DNA of 64,000 nucleotides from Eutreptiella sp. 'Long Island Sound 2002' (lineage: Eukaryota > Euglenozoa > Euglenophyceae > Eutreptiales > Eutreptiaceae): contig OZ038378.1 of NCBI GenBank assembly GCA_964036045.1, forward strand, positions 20,035,348 through 20,099,347, written 5' to 3'. The notes beneath the pieces were generated by a model. That model was not told the DNA's origin and did not search any database. It saw only the letters and a list, made by a program, of their open reading frames with translations. Below, one piece after another: positions 34,960 through 45,902 of the stretch; the stretch's first letter is position 1, and each line of letters opens with the position of its first letter. The position numbers were made by a program, and so were the translations under genes.

Positions 34960-36890
34960 CCGCCACTCCTGGCTTGGTTTCGCTGCCGGTGGTGGTGGGC
35001 GGTCCCCGCCACTCCTGGCTGGGGTCCGCTGGCGGTGGTGGTGTGTGGTGTGTGGTGTGTGGTGTGTGGCGGTGATGTGTTGGTGGGGTTGTGGCTGGTG
35101 TGTGGTGTGGTTGGTCCCTCGCCACTCCTGGCGGAGGTTCCTGTGTGCTTCGCCCCGCCACTCCTGGCTGAGTTTCGCTGCCGGTGGTTGTGGGCGGTCC
35201 CCGCCACTCCTGGCTGGGGTCCGCTGGCGGCGGTGGTGTGTGGTGTGTGGCGGTGGTGTGTTGGTGGGGTTGTGGCTGGTGTGTGGTGTGGTTGGTCCCT
35301 CGCCACTCCTGGCGGAGGTTCCTGTGTGCTACTCCCCGCCACTCCTGGCTGGGTTTCGCTGCCGGTGGTGGTGGGCGGTCCCCGCCACTGCTGGCTGGGG
35401 TCTGCTGGCGGTGGTGGTGTGTGGTGTGTGGTGTGTGGTGTGTGGCGGTGATGTGTTGGTGGGGTTGTGGCTGGTGTGTGGTGTGGTTGGTCCCTCGCCA
35501 CTCCTGGCGGAGGTTCCTGTGTGCTTCGCCCCGCCACTCCTGGCTGAGTTTCGCTGCCGGTGGTTGTGGGCGGTCCCCGCCACTCCTGGCTGGGGTCCGC
35601 TGGCGGCGGTGGTGTGTGGTGTGTGGCGGTGGTGTGTTGGTGGGGTTGTGGCTGGTGTGTGGTGTGGTTGGTCCCTCGCCACTCCTGGCGGAGGTTCCTG
35701 TGTGCTACTCCCCGCCACTCCTGGCGGAGGTTCCTGTGTGCTTCGCCCCGCCACTCCTGGCTGAGTTGCGCTGCCGGTGGTTGTGGGCGGTCCCCGCCAC
35801 TCCTGGCTGGGGTCTGCTGGCGGCGGTGGTGTGTGGTGTGTGGCGGTGGTGTGTTGGTGGGGTTGTGGCTGGTGTGTGGTGTGGTTGGTCCCTCGCCACT
35901 CCTGGCGGAGGTTCCTGTGTGCTACTCCCCGCCACTCCTGGCTGGGTTTCGCTGCCGGTGGTGGTGGGCGGTCCCCGCCACTCCTGGCTGGGGTCCGCTG
36001 GCGGCGGTGGTGTGTGGTGTGTGGTGTGTGGTGTGTGGCGTGTGGCGGTGGTGTGCTGGTGGGGTTGTGGTTGGTGTATGGTGTGGTTGGTCCCTCGCCA
36101 CTCCTGGCGGAGGTTCCTGTGTCCTACTCGCCGCCATTCCTGGCTGGGTTTCGCTGCTGGTGGTGGTGGGCGGTCCCCGCCACTCCTGGCTGGGGTCCGC
36201 TGGCGGCGGTGGTGTGTGGTGTGTGGTGTGTGGTGTGTGGCGGTGGGGTGTTGGTGGGGTTGTGGCTGGTGTGTAGTGTGGTTGGTCCCTCGCCACTCCT
36301 GGCGGAGGTTCCTCTGTCCTACTCCCCGCCACTCCTGGCTGGGTTTCGCTGCCGGTGGTGGTGGGCGGTCCCCGCCACTCCTGGCGGGGGTCCGCTGGCG
36401 GCGGTGGTGTGTGGTGTGTGGTGTGTGGTGTGTGGTGTGTGGCGGTGGTGTGTTGGTGGGGTTGTGGCTGCTGTGTGGTGTGGTTGGTCCCTCGCCACTC
36501 CTGGCGGAGGTTCCTGTGTGCTACTCCCCGCCACTCCTGGCTGGGTTTCGCTGCCGGTGGTGGTGGGCGGTCCCCGCCACTCCTGGCTGGGGTCCGCTGG
36601 CGGCGGTGGTGTGTGGTGTGTGGTGTGTGGTGTGTGGCGGTGGTGTGTCGGTGGGGTTGTGGCTGGTGTGTGGTGTGGTTGGTCCCTCGCCACTCCTGGC
36701 GGAGGTTCCTGTGGGCTACTCCCCGCCACTCCTGGCTGGGTTTCGCTGCCGGTGGTGGTGGGCGGTCCCCGCCACTCCTGGCTGGGGTCCGCTGGCGGCG
36801 CCGGTGTGTGGTGTGTGGTGTGTGGTGTGTGGCGGTGGTGTGTTGGTGGGGTTGTGGCTGGTGTGTGGTGTGGTTGGTCCCTCGCCGTGT
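34960..36890 (+). repeat. minisatellite array i of element C (~180-195-bp unit)
   Basis: About ten units containing CGCCACTCCTGGCTGGG, a GTGGGCGGTCCC block and a variable number of GTGTGTG/TGTGGTG steps; spacing of TTTCGCTGCCGG is 195, 181, 195. The GCCACTCCTGGC core occurs about three times per unit. Long ORFs on both strands here are repeat artefacts. Confidence 0.92.
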
Positions 36891-37800
36891 GTGTTTGTCC
36901 CTGGGTGCCCTTCTCCTTGGTCTTGGTGCGTGTGTGGCTCGGGTTTCGGCTGCGCCCCGCCCCTCCTGGCTGGGGTGTTGGGCTGTGTGCGTGCGCCGCT
37001 TGCACCCAGCCACTCCTGGCCACGGGTGCGCGGTGTGGGTGTGTGTGTTCGGGCTCGGGTTTCGGCTGCGCCCCGCCACTCCTGGCTGGGGTGTTGGGCT
37101 GTGTGCGTGCTCCGCCTGCACCCAGCCACTCCCGGCACGGGTGCGCGGTGTGGGTGTGCGTGTTTCGGCTCGGGTTTCGGCTGCGCCCCGCCACTCCTGG
37201 CTGGGGTGTTGGGCTGTGTGTGTGCTCCGCTTGCACCCAGCCACTCCTGGCCACGGGTGTGCGGTGTGGGTGTGTGTGTTTGGGCACGGGTTTCGGCTGC
37301 GCCCCGCCACTCCTGGCTGGGGTGTTGGGCTGTGTGCGTGCTCCGCTTGCACCCAGCCACTCGTGGCCACGGGTGCGCGGTGTGGGTGTGTGTGTTTGGG
37401 CTCGGGTTTTGGCTGCGCCCCGCCACTCCTGGCTGAGGTGTTGGGCTGTGTGTGTGCTCCGCTTGCACCCAGCCACTCCTGTCCACGGGTGCGCGGTGTG
37501 GGTGTGTGTGTTTGGGCTCGGGTTTCGGCTGCGCCCCGCCACTCCTGGCTGGGGTGTTGGGCTCTGTGCGCGCTCCGCTTGCACCCAGCCACTCCTGGCC
37601 ACGGGTGCGCGGTGTGGGTGTGTGTGTTTGGGCTCGGGTTTCGGCTGCGCCCCGCCACTCCTGGCTGGGGTGTTGGGCTGTGTGCGTGCTCCGCTTGCAT
37701 TCAGCCACTCCTGGCACGGGTGCGCGGTGTGGGTGTGTGTGTTTGAGCTCGGGTTTCGGCTGCGCCCCGCCACTCCTGGCTGGGGTGTTGGGCTGTGGTC
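36891..37800 (+). repeat. minisatellite array ii of element C (116-bp unit)
   Basis: Spacing of GCCACTCCTGG in the CGCCCCGCC context is 115-116 bp over seven units. Since 116 is not a multiple of 3, each plus-strand frame rotates through all three translations without meeting a stop. Confidence 0.92.
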
Positions 37801-39764
37801 CTTGGCACCTTGTCCCGTGCCGCGGTTCGGGTGTGCGTGTGCGTGCCCTGCTTGGCCGGGTCGGGCGGGCCGGCCTCCCGGGCGCGTTGTGGTGCGCCTC
37901 ACCTTTCCTTTGGCCGTTCTTGGTTCGCTCTTTGCTTGTTCGGCCCCCTCCGGGCCCGGGCTGCCCTGTTTGTGGTGGTTGTTGGGTTTTTTTTTTTTTC
38001 CTTTCTCCCCCTCGTTGCGCCCCCGTTGTCTCCTGCTTTGCGTGTTTTCCGGCCCCGGGTGCCTTGGGCCTTGGCGTCTGGTCCCCCCCACCCCCCCCCC
38101 CTTTTTTTTCTTCCCGCCACCCTCCGTCTGCCCTGTTGTCTCCTTCTTTGCGTTTTTTCCGGCCCCGGGTGCCTTGGGCCTTTGCGTCTTGTTGCCCCCC
38201 CCCCACCCCCCCCCCTTTTTTTTCCGCCCCCCCTCTGTCCGCCCTGTTGTCTCCTGCTGTGCGTGTTTTCGGCCTGGGGTGCCCTGGGCCTTTGGGTCCT
38301 GTTGCCCCCCCCCCCTTTTTTTTTGTGCTGCCCTGTGGTGCTGTGCTGTGGTGCCCTGTTTTTTTTTGTTTCCTGCTGGTGGCGCTGGTTTCTTGTTGTT
38401 GCCCGTTGGTTCTGGGCTCCGGGCCGGTTCCGGGTCGTTTCTGTTTCTGTGCTCTGCCTGTGCGGTGCTGTGCTGGTGCGCCTGCGTCGTTGCTCTCTGT
38501 TCAGTGCTCACTTGCCCTCGCCGGGCTGGCTGGTGTTTTGTGTTGTTGCCTGTTGTGTTTGTGTGTTTGCTGTTGGGCCTGGCTGTCCTCTGTTGCCTCC
38601 TGGTGGGTCCTGGCGGCTCCTGGTGTCGTGTCTCGGTGGCGTGCTGTGGTGTGTCCCTGGGTGCTGTGCTGCGCCGTGTTGCTGCGCGTTGTGCCGCCTG
38701 GCGTTGCGTTGTTGTGCGCTGTGTTGTTTCGTCTTGCTCCGTTTGGTGCTGCCGCGCGCTGTGTTGTGCCCCGGGGCGTTGTCCGTCGTCTTGGGGTCCT
38801 GTGCCTTCTGGCGCCGTGTTTTGTCTTCTCCCCCCGCGCTGTGTGTGTTTTGTTGTGGTGTGTCGCCGCGTGGTGTTGTTCGCCGTTGTGCTTTGTGCCG
38901 TGTGCGCCCTCGGGTGTCGTGTTGTGCGTTTCCTGTCGTCTCCGCCCTGTGCGGTGTTTGCTGTGTGGCCCGCTCTCCCTCGGTGCCCTGCTCCCCTGTG
39001 CTGTGCCTCGTGGTGCTGCGCTGCCGCGTGGTGGGGTGGTGTCCTGTTCTGCCGCCTTGTTGGGTTTGTTTCTTGCGTGGGTGTGGTTGTACCTACTTGA
39101 AAAACCGCTGCAAAATTTCGTAAAAAGTTTTTTTTCCTTCTCTTTTTTTTGGCTTTTGAAAATAAAATAAAATTATACACGACCCAACACACTCGCGTGC
39201 AGCAAGACCATGTACGCTGCAGTGCCTTACGTGTTACCCGTCGTTCTTGATGTTCTTGGCCTTGTACTTGTGCGTGGCGTCGTGGAGCGTGTTGTTGCCC
39301 ATTGCTAAGGGTTGACCGCGTTCCCCCAGGGCCGCCGCCTGAGCTGCAGGGCAAGGGGAGTGATGGGCACGAGGGTGGGAAGGGAGGTTCATGGAGAAGA
39401 AGAAGAAAAAGGCGGCTGGGCGCGACGTGAGGGGTCGTGGCGAGTTATGAAAAATTTTCCAGTTTTACGCGCTGCTCGCGACGCGTTTTTCTTTGCGCCT
39501 ATAGCGAGTTAGACGACGGCAGGGACGGCGTTGGGGTCCTACGAGCGTTACGGTGCTTACGGCGTTAACTATTCACCTATTTCACGTCAAAAAAATTTTC
39601 GTCGCGGTTTTACGCGTTTCGCAGCGCGCTTTCTGGCCTAAGCGTTTTTTATGCTAATTAGCTTTATTTTCAGCTATTCAGAACATTTTTTCGTTGTGTT
39701 TTATCTATCTTTTTATTTCGTTCTGGGACAGGGCCCCAGCGCGCGCGACTCCCGTGTCTCAGCC
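37801..39764 (+). other. pyrimidine/GC-rich zone and tail of element C
   Basis: Long C and T homopolymers (e.g. 38086-38110, 38191-38222), then Cys/Leu/Val-coding low-complexity DNA. It turns AT-richer after 39120 (GAAAATAAAATAAAATT near 39160). ORFs here share composition with the repeats and show no domain. Confidence 0.55.
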
Positions 39765-40229
39765 TTTGAGACTGGCCAAGCAGTTCTATCTATTTCCTAA
39801 TCGGCATGTGCTAAGGGTCCATGCGGTTAACCCTAGCACATAGCTTGGCAGGGGAGTGTAATAGAAACTACTTGGCTCAGTAGAGTGACAGCCATTTGTA
39901 ATTGAGGATTCATATGACGAGGGTTAGATTGTCAGCTTTGTAATGTCGCGCCGAATTTGTGCATTTAAAATGCCAGATGAGCAGCGCGTGCACTTTTGGG
40001 CGTTAAAAGTTTGATTGAGAAACATAGGCATTCTATCAATGATTTCATTAGATTCAATCATTAGAAACCTCATTGCCCCTGTTTTGCAGGATGCAATGTT
40101 TTTAACATGATATGATCTCAGTTACGGAATCAAGGACATCGGAGACCTGACGACTGACGGAGATTTGGGCTCATCATTGAATTCATGAGTATTGTTGCTT
40201 GCATGCTTACAATGAACGTTGTTGACAGG
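39765..40229 (+). repeat. R repeat, copy 2, left part
   Basis: Matches 33615-34036 and then continues through TATTGTTGCTTGCATGC to the ACAGG (40225-40229) that is duplicated by TIR-B. It resumes at 48389. Confidence 0.9.
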
Positions 40230-40402
40230 CTTAGGCGGCTCAAGTTGCATGGTATAAAACGACAGAAAGTGCCCAAAATACAGGGCCTCAAAAAACATCA
40301 AAAGAACCGTTCTTTGGATTGCAAAAAATCGAGCCGTTTTTGAAACACCAAAAGAACTCTTATGTAAGGAATTTTGGCCTTTTCGTGGTCCTCATGGGTC
40401 CA

Positions 40403-40488
40403 AAAAATGCTTTTTTGGGGGCAATGGACTGTTCCTTGCGCGAGGCCTCGCGCAAGGAGCAGTCCATTGCCCCTCCAAAGTAAGGTAA
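40403..40488. repeat. long palindrome near the left end of TIR-B
   Basis: The core palindrome at 40438-40453 extends to about 26 bp per arm (GGCAATGGACTG.TCC... on both strands) with one mismatched pair, so this strand could fold into a long hairpin or cruciform. Confidence 0.88.
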
Positions 40489-41252
40489 TGATGGTAGAAT
40501 TGAGGAATCAAGCAGGCACCTACACTGGAGTGACATTACGGGCACCCTTGACTTGATCACATTGGACAATATGTTTGGGCGGGCGGACATTCAGCGCTCT
40601 AAACAAGCCTTGCAAATCTAATTGATGACTCAAGAAATCATTTCTAATGTTGTTGCATTCCTAACAAAAGAAGCACATACGTTGGAGGTGTTGCACAGGG
40701 TGCATCCTTCAGCATTGCTCATGATGCACACCTGCCACAAGTTATTGGGAGTGTCAAGCAAAAAAAAGAGTATCACTGGTAACACATGAAGCATGTCCAC
40801 TCAACAGATGACGCTGAGCTGCACAGGGACCCCCCTTGTAGCTTTGGCTGAAGAAAAACTTGATCCTTCCGTTGTTGACTATAGATGAAAGTAAAATGTG
40901 CAAAGAAAATATGAATTTGTCATGCGTGGCACTTTTTTGAGCGTTTGTTTGGGCCAAAAAAACTGATCTTTTGGAGAGTAAAATGCAATGTAGTGCAAAC
41001 GACACGAATTATCAAGATGATGTTCGATACCTGGCGAAAGAAGGTGCCCTGGGGGAAGCAGTCTGCCAAGCGCAGGGGCTGTTCAAGCCCAAAAAGAGAT
41101 TTTCCGCCTCCAGGGGGGGGGAAACTTCTGGTAAATTTCAATGACTCAACGACAATTTAGGTACTTGTTGCTTCAGTGAAGGTTGTGCACAAGCGCTATC
41201 AGATGAGAACCCATCACAATGGTACAAAGAATATATTTTCTGGGCCTTTTTT

Positions 41253-41268
41253 TGCGCGAGGCCTCGCG
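41253..41268. repeat. GCGCGAGGCCTCGCGC palindrome in TIR-B
   Basis: Exact 16-bp copy, flanked by TTT and AAT; 160 bp left of the tyrosine-recombinase element. Confidence 0.9.
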
Positions 41269-41431
41269 CAATGAGGACTGCAATGCAGTCCCAGAACTTG
41301 AAAATCACAACCTAGACCTCTTTTTTCAGGCAGTGCAAATTAAAAATCAAACCGTCGGGTGGGTAGTAAGACCACTCGACCCTGAGGCCGTCTTTCGAAA
41401 AAAAAATCGGGTCACGTTTTTGGTTTAGTAA

Positions 41432-41831
41432 GTTTGCGCAAGCAGAGCACAAGAGAACTGCACAGGACTTGGGCACAGGACTTGGGATGGCAGTACTGAA
41501 GTATCTCCAAGGCCGGAATACCGGCGGTTGTATGGACGGGTGCGCTGCGGACCACTCCGCTGGATGCGGGACCCCACTCTGATACGGACCCTGACCCTAT
41601 ACCCTGGTCCACACGCTGCAGCACGGTTAGATCCCCCACTCTACCCGAGGGAATCGGTTTCAAAAGGGACAGGAAAGGGCAGGTGCTCTCAGGGGGTCAG
41701 CCGGTCAGTGGGTGGGTGGGCGGGCAAAGACAGGAAAACTGCCTAAACATTGGAGACGCAAACGTAAGTTGAGACGAGGCACAACTAGTGTTTGCACAAG
41801 CAGAGCACAAGAAAACTGCACAGGACTTGGG
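41432..41831 (-). repeat. B2-A2-B1 terminal repeats of the tyrosine-recombinase element
   Basis: B2 GTTTGCGCAAGCAGAGCAC... at 41432-41473, A2 at 41726-41792 and B1 at 41790-41831. Together with A1 at 47821-47887 they form the split direct repeats. Confidence 0.88.
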
Positions 41832-42116
41832 TATTCATTCTCCGCTGTACCCAGTTCCCAAACCACAGGTCCCACATCCGGATCCCAGCCCCAGAGGAAT
41901 GCGAACTGAGGTAGTAATCAAGCAAAAGGCAAAGCAACAGAAGCAACCCCCCCCCCCCCCCACGACAACCAGGGGACCCGCCACCGTGCACTGTTGACCC
42001 GTATCTTCCCGAGACACGGCGCCGCGCTCAACGGCAGAGGCCAGAGGCTGAAGTGGAGGGAGGTCAGGATTCGTGTCTTGCACCGGGCCCAAATCAGCAA
42101 CGCCACCCCCGGCGGA

Positions 42117-42805
42117 CCCCTCCAGCGGCCGCGCCGCCCGGACAGTCACCACAGTGGACAGACACAGGTGGTCACGACGGTCGTCGTGCCCCACGAACAG
42201 ATAAGGCGGGCAAATCGCACCAACCGGCCGTCAGCCCCAGCCGGACGCGGAGTGAGGTCGGCCCAAAAAGGTCTCCGCCATATCCAGGTATCCACCACAG
42301 GGTCCACAACCTAAGCCCGGCGGACTCCTCCGGCGGCCATGCCGCCCCGGACAGCCACCACAGCGGGCAGATACAGGCGATCACGACGGTCGCCTTGCCC
42401 TGCGGACAAAGAGGCGGGCTAATCGCACCAACCGGCCGTCAGCCCCAGCCGGATGCGGAGTGATGCTGGCCCAAAAAGGTGAATAAATAAAGCACCCAGC
42501 GGCCGTGCCGCCAACCATGTACAAAGACAACACAACAGGCGCACCCAGCGGCCACGCCGCCGGAGTTAACCTCTGCAGAGGGCAGATACAGGCGAGCACG
42601 ACTGTCGCTGAGTCTCACTAACGGTAAAAGGCGGCCAGTCCCAGCACCCGGCCTTCAGCTCCAGCGGAACGCGGACCGACGCGGCCCAAAAATACAAACC
42701 CAAATCAGCACCCAGCGGCCAAGCCGTCAGGGACACCCACTGCACCGGGCAGGCACATACGACGACGACAGTCGTCAGACCTCACGGGTTGAAGAGGCGG
42801 GCAAA
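42117..42805 (-). repeat. degenerate tandem repeat, 3' region of the tyrosine-recombinase element
   Basis: About four units of roughly 150-210 bp, each with CAGCGGCC.CGCCG, a CGACGGTCGTC-like segment and GGCCGTCAGCCCCAGCCGG...GCGGAGTGA. No coding role is seen; 41832-42116 is similarly non-coding. Confidence 0.75.
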
Positions 42806-43291
42806 TTGCAACACCAGCCCATACCGGGCCTGGATCCATATATAGGGTACAGCAACCCTGCGTCCCTGGTTCCAGTCCGTTAGGGAGACCACAGCGACTC
42901 CCTCCGGCAGCCTTACCTCCCAGACCTGGCAGCAGGCATGCCGCGCTGGGGGTTTGACGCTGCGGCCGTCGGGGGTCGTGCGGCGGTGCGGCGTGCCTCC
43001 CACGCGTGCGGCCACGTCCCGGACCGCCCGTTCCAAAAATCCCTCCCTGTCGTCAGGGAGGGGGCACTGGGGGCACAGGCGCACCCCGTTGCCGAGCAGC
43101 ACCCAGCGGACGGGCAGGCGCGCCAACCTGCCGCGAAGGCGGGTGCGGAGCACGCTGCTCCACTTCGCCGCCCGGCGCTGCTGGGCGTCCGCGGAACGCT
43201 GGTGCCGCTGTCCGCCATGGCGACCCTTTCGGTGGGCTCCACGGGAACCCCGTCGCTTGTAGGCGCCACGCGAGCCCCGACGCTTGGTCAT
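42782..43291 (-). CDS. small basic ORF at the 3' end of the tyrosine-recombinase element
   Basis: 169 codons from the internal ATG at 43291 (an upstream ATG at 43336 is also in frame). Its start is Lys/Arg/Gly-rich (MTKRRGSRGAYKRRGSRG) and it contains VRLCPQCPLPDDREGFLERAV, with a CX2C, and VPYIWIQARYGLVL. I recognise no domain; it is not the methyltransferase found in DIRS1 elements. Its position just after RT suggests an element gene. Confidence 0.45.
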   Translation of the reverse strand: MTKRRGSRGAYKRRGSRGAHRKGRHGGQRHQRSADAQQRRAAKWSSVLRTRLRGRLARLPVRWVLLGNGVRLCPQCPLPDDREGFLERAVRDVAARVGGTPHRRTTPDGRSVKPPARHACCQVWEVRLPEGVAVVSLTDWNQGRRVAVPYIWIQARYGLVLQFARLFNP

Positions 43292-43373
43292 AGGTGCGGA
43301 TAGCAAAAGAAAAAGGTTGCTACATGGAGGGCGCATACTCTGCCGCCGCTGCTCTGCTGGGGGGGGGGGGGGG

Positions 43374-45902
43374 CTAGCATCCCCGGAGACACACCACCCC
43401 CCTCACCCGAGCCTCGCCCAGATTTTCCAGCAATGCATCCCACGTGCACCAAGCCTCGACTTCCGCCCTGGCCTGTGAGCCTCCGAACACTGACGTCACC
43501 CTGGACATAGGGTCTCCCGGCTGAAGCGCCGAGGGCACCCACACGAGGCGGAGCACGATCCCTGATACCCACAGGACTCTAGCCAACGACCGAAGGACCT
43601 TTTGGTGCTGGGTCAGGTGGCTAGTCCCGCGCAGCCTGAGGACCTGAGCAATGGCCGCCTCACTGTCGCTACAGACCGTAACCGATCGGTGTCCCGTCCT
43701 GACTGCAAACCTGACAGCCCAAGGCACTCCCCTTAGTTCCGTGGTTTGCTGGCTGGCGAAGCGGGCAGGAGGTGTCACATGCGTACGCACACCCACTCCC
43801 GGTACGAGTGCCCCCACCCTCCAGCACCCCGCATCGCGCGCTCCATCGACACAGATGACTACGCCCCCGCACCACAGAGAGGATCGCGAAAGCCTATCTT
43901 CAGTCCCAAACTGGAGGGTCCTCAATTGCCGCCAGGCCTCCCCGCCCGGGGCCTGCCAGGGCTCGGCCGCCACCGCCACCAATGTTGCGAGGCTGCCCAG
44001 CATTTTCAGGGGGAAGCCCTGGGCCGGCTGTTTGGCCCCCCCGACCGTCCTACCCCAGCGCAACCAGCAGTAGGCGCCCGCCGCGAAAGGGCAACCCAGT
44101 CCCCTCGGACGCACATGCCAATTTAGCAAACCGGGGAAGCTTTGGAGGTGCCGGTCGTTGCCTGCGCCAACCGCCAGCCTCAACCATCCCGCCCACAACT
44201 GGAGCAGTGCTTGTTCATGGCTCCTGATCTGCCTAGCCTGCAAGTCGAGCTCCTTCCCCAGGAATGACGCCACAGGCACCGGGTCCAGGACACTCTTAGG
44301 ACTTATGAGGAACCCAGCCTCGATCAGGGCACGCACTGCCACTCGCCCCGCCTCCCTGAGCACCTCCTTATCAGTGAAGACGAGCAAAAAGTCATCGAGG
44401 TAGTGCACAAGGAGTATCTCGGGGGGCAGTACCCCCTGGAGAATGCGAGCCAAACTCGCTTGGCACAGATAGGGGCTGTATTTCCAGCCAAACGGCAGGC
44501 GCGACAGCGCCACAGGCGGAGCCCCGGGGGCGGGCCGGAAGCGAAAAACCTGGCGCGCACCCTGGGGCAAGCAAAAGCTCCAGAACGCATTTTTGAGGTC
44601 AATGTGGAGGCCGTAGAGGTCCACATCAGGCGGGAATGTCGACAAGGACCTAGCAAAATCCTTCCAGGAATCCAATCTAAAAGTGGGGGGCTTGCCCCCG
44701 TCACTCTTGTTGATCTTGACGCAACTCAAGATCAAGGATACCTTCTCGGACGATTTGGGGATGACGAAGGGGTAACACGTGGGGGGGGGGGGGTCAGCCG
44801 TCTCCTCGTAGACCCCCGCACCCCTCAACGCCTGCACTATCCTCTGGACCTGCTGCGACACCCATCTGGTTGCCCCTCGGACCGTCCTATCCCCGTCCTG
44901 CCATTCCCGCTCGACGTCAAAATCCTGGAGCCCTCCGTGGTAGAAGGGCGGCACGACAGCGTCCCACAGATCGTCAGGCAGTTGGTGGGAGCCTGCCGGT
45001 CCCAATCCCCGGTCCAAAATGGCATCCTCGACCCCCCCCATGAACCGCGGAAGGGGGGAGGTGTTGACATGGAGGCATGCCTCCCAGGCGTCCGGGTGGA
45101 GCTTGCGCAAGGCGCCCAGGAGAGCGGGTAAAGCCCCTTGCAAGCGGAAATCCTCGGCTGTATCGAATACTCTATTCAACCACAAATCCACCCTCTTCGC
45201 GACCATCCACAAGCCACAACGTTCCCGCTCGGCTATCCAGTGAAAGTGGGGGGTGAGTGCCTGCATGAACTCCAGGAAGAGGGGGGGCTGTTCCTGCACC
45301 CTCCCACCCCTGTCGGGACCCTTACAGAGGGGGGGGGGGCGACGCCACTGGGCCCGCCCGCCCCCAAGCCTTGGCCTTGAGACGCTCAGCTGCAGCCACG
45401 AAGGCACCCTCCACCGGGCCTTGCGCCTCTGGCGTCCGGACATGCCCGCCCCGCGCGAGCTTGACGCGCTTGGGCTGCGGCGTTCCGATCTGCTGGGCCA
45501 GACGAGGTCTCCCAGCTTGACGGCGTGCGGGGGCTCGGGATCGCACGGCCTGCGTACCACCCAGGACCACCTTAGCGCGACGCGGCCCCGTGTATGTGCG
45601 GTGGACACGGCCCACCACTCCAGCTTTCGAGCCCGCTGCGGGTCCTCCTCTGACAGGGCCAACGGCTGCCCTGGAGGACCACGGTTTACGCTCCCTTCCA
45701 ACGAACCTGGCAACTCCGGCCTGTCGACGCCCGGGGGAGCCCCTGGCGCTGCCGACTGCGAATTCGCCGGAGGGCTCGCTTCCGGAATCCTCGCTGTTGT
45801 CGTCGGTGTCCACGTCGGAATCGACATTGATGGGCCCGGCTGCCGTCCCCGGCCCGCACGCCCCCCCCCCCCACGGCAACCAAAGGCCCCCCCACCGTGC
45901 AC
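43374..45902 (-). CDS. reverse transcriptase-RNase H of the tyrosine-recombinase element
   Basis: 842 codons at most; the true start is unclear because the first ~200 codons are low-complexity and overlap the recombinase ORF by 217 bp. RT motifs are HIDLKNAFWSFCLP (A), LSRLPFGWKYSPYLCQ (B) and VHYLDDFLLVF (catalytic, near residue 500). RNase H follows with CVDGARDAGCWRVGALV, TTELRGVPWAV, VTVCSDSEAAIAQ and LVWVPSALQPGDPMSR, keeping the four acidic positions. This arrangement and the YLDD box fit DIRS-like RTs. No methyltransferase domain is attached. It copies element RNA into DNA that the recombinase then integrates. Confidence 0.9.
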   Translation of the reverse strand: MHGGGAFGCRGGGGRAGRGRQPGPSMSIPTWTPTTTARIPEASPPANSQSAAPGAPPGVDRPELPGSLEGSVNRGPPGQPLALSEEDPQRARKLEWWAVSTAHTRGRVALRWSWVVRRPCDPEPPHAVKLGDLVWPSRSERRSPSASSSRGAGMSGRQRRKARWRVPSWLQLSVSRPRLGGGRAQWRRPPPLCKGPDRGGRVQEQPPLFLEFMQALTPHFHWIAERERCGLWMVAKRVDLWLNRVFDTAEDFRLQGALPALLGALRKLHPDAWEACLHVNTSPLPRFMGGVEDAILDRGLGPAGSHQLPDDLWDAVVPPFYHGGLQDFDVEREWQDGDRTVRGATRWVSQQVQRIVQALRGAGVYEETADPPPPTCYPFVIPKSSEKVSLILSCVKINKSDGGKPPTFRLDSWKDFARSLSTFPPDVDLYGLHIDLKNAFWSFCLPQGARQVFRFRPAPGAPPVALSRLPFGWKYSPYLCQASLARILQGVLPPEILLVHYLDDFLLVFTDKEVLREAGRVAVRALIEAGFLISPKSVLDPVPVASFLGKELDLQARQIRSHEQALLQLWAGWLRLAVGAGNDRHLQSFPGLLNWHVRPRGLGCPFAAGAYCWLRWGRTVGGAKQPAQGFPLKMLGSLATLVAVAAEPWQAPGGEAWRQLRTLQFGTEDRLSRSSLWCGGVVICVDGARDAGCWRVGALVPGVGVRTHVTPPARFASQQTTELRGVPWAVRFAVRTGHRSVTVCSDSEAAIAQVLRLRGTSHLTQHQKVLRSLARVLWVSGIVLRLVWVPSALQPGDPMSRVTSVFGGSQARAEVEAWCTWDALLENLGEARVRGVVCLRGC

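Larger units (their letters stand above)
34037..39764 (+). mobile_element. element C: giant GC-rich minisatellite element
   Basis: Begins with a (GTAG)n run and TGCACTCGGTCGTGGAGAGG, then a ~520-bp head, two adjoining minisatellite arrays, a pyrimidine-rich zone and an AT-richer tail. The head is shared, inverted, with element D (51848-52363), which defines a family. A 97-codon ORF (34129-34422) is open in both copies with 5 residue differences, but its composition gives no function. No enzyme gene is visible. The boundary at 39764 is taken from where R copy 2 resumes. Confidence 0.6.

Noticed and set aside
34424-39354. ORFs of 400-1,100 codons on both strands rich in Cys/Val/Trp/Leu or Pro/His/Thr
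   Set aside because: They follow minisatellite units, are open in several frames at once and repeat the same phrases; stop-poor GC-rich repeats explain them.
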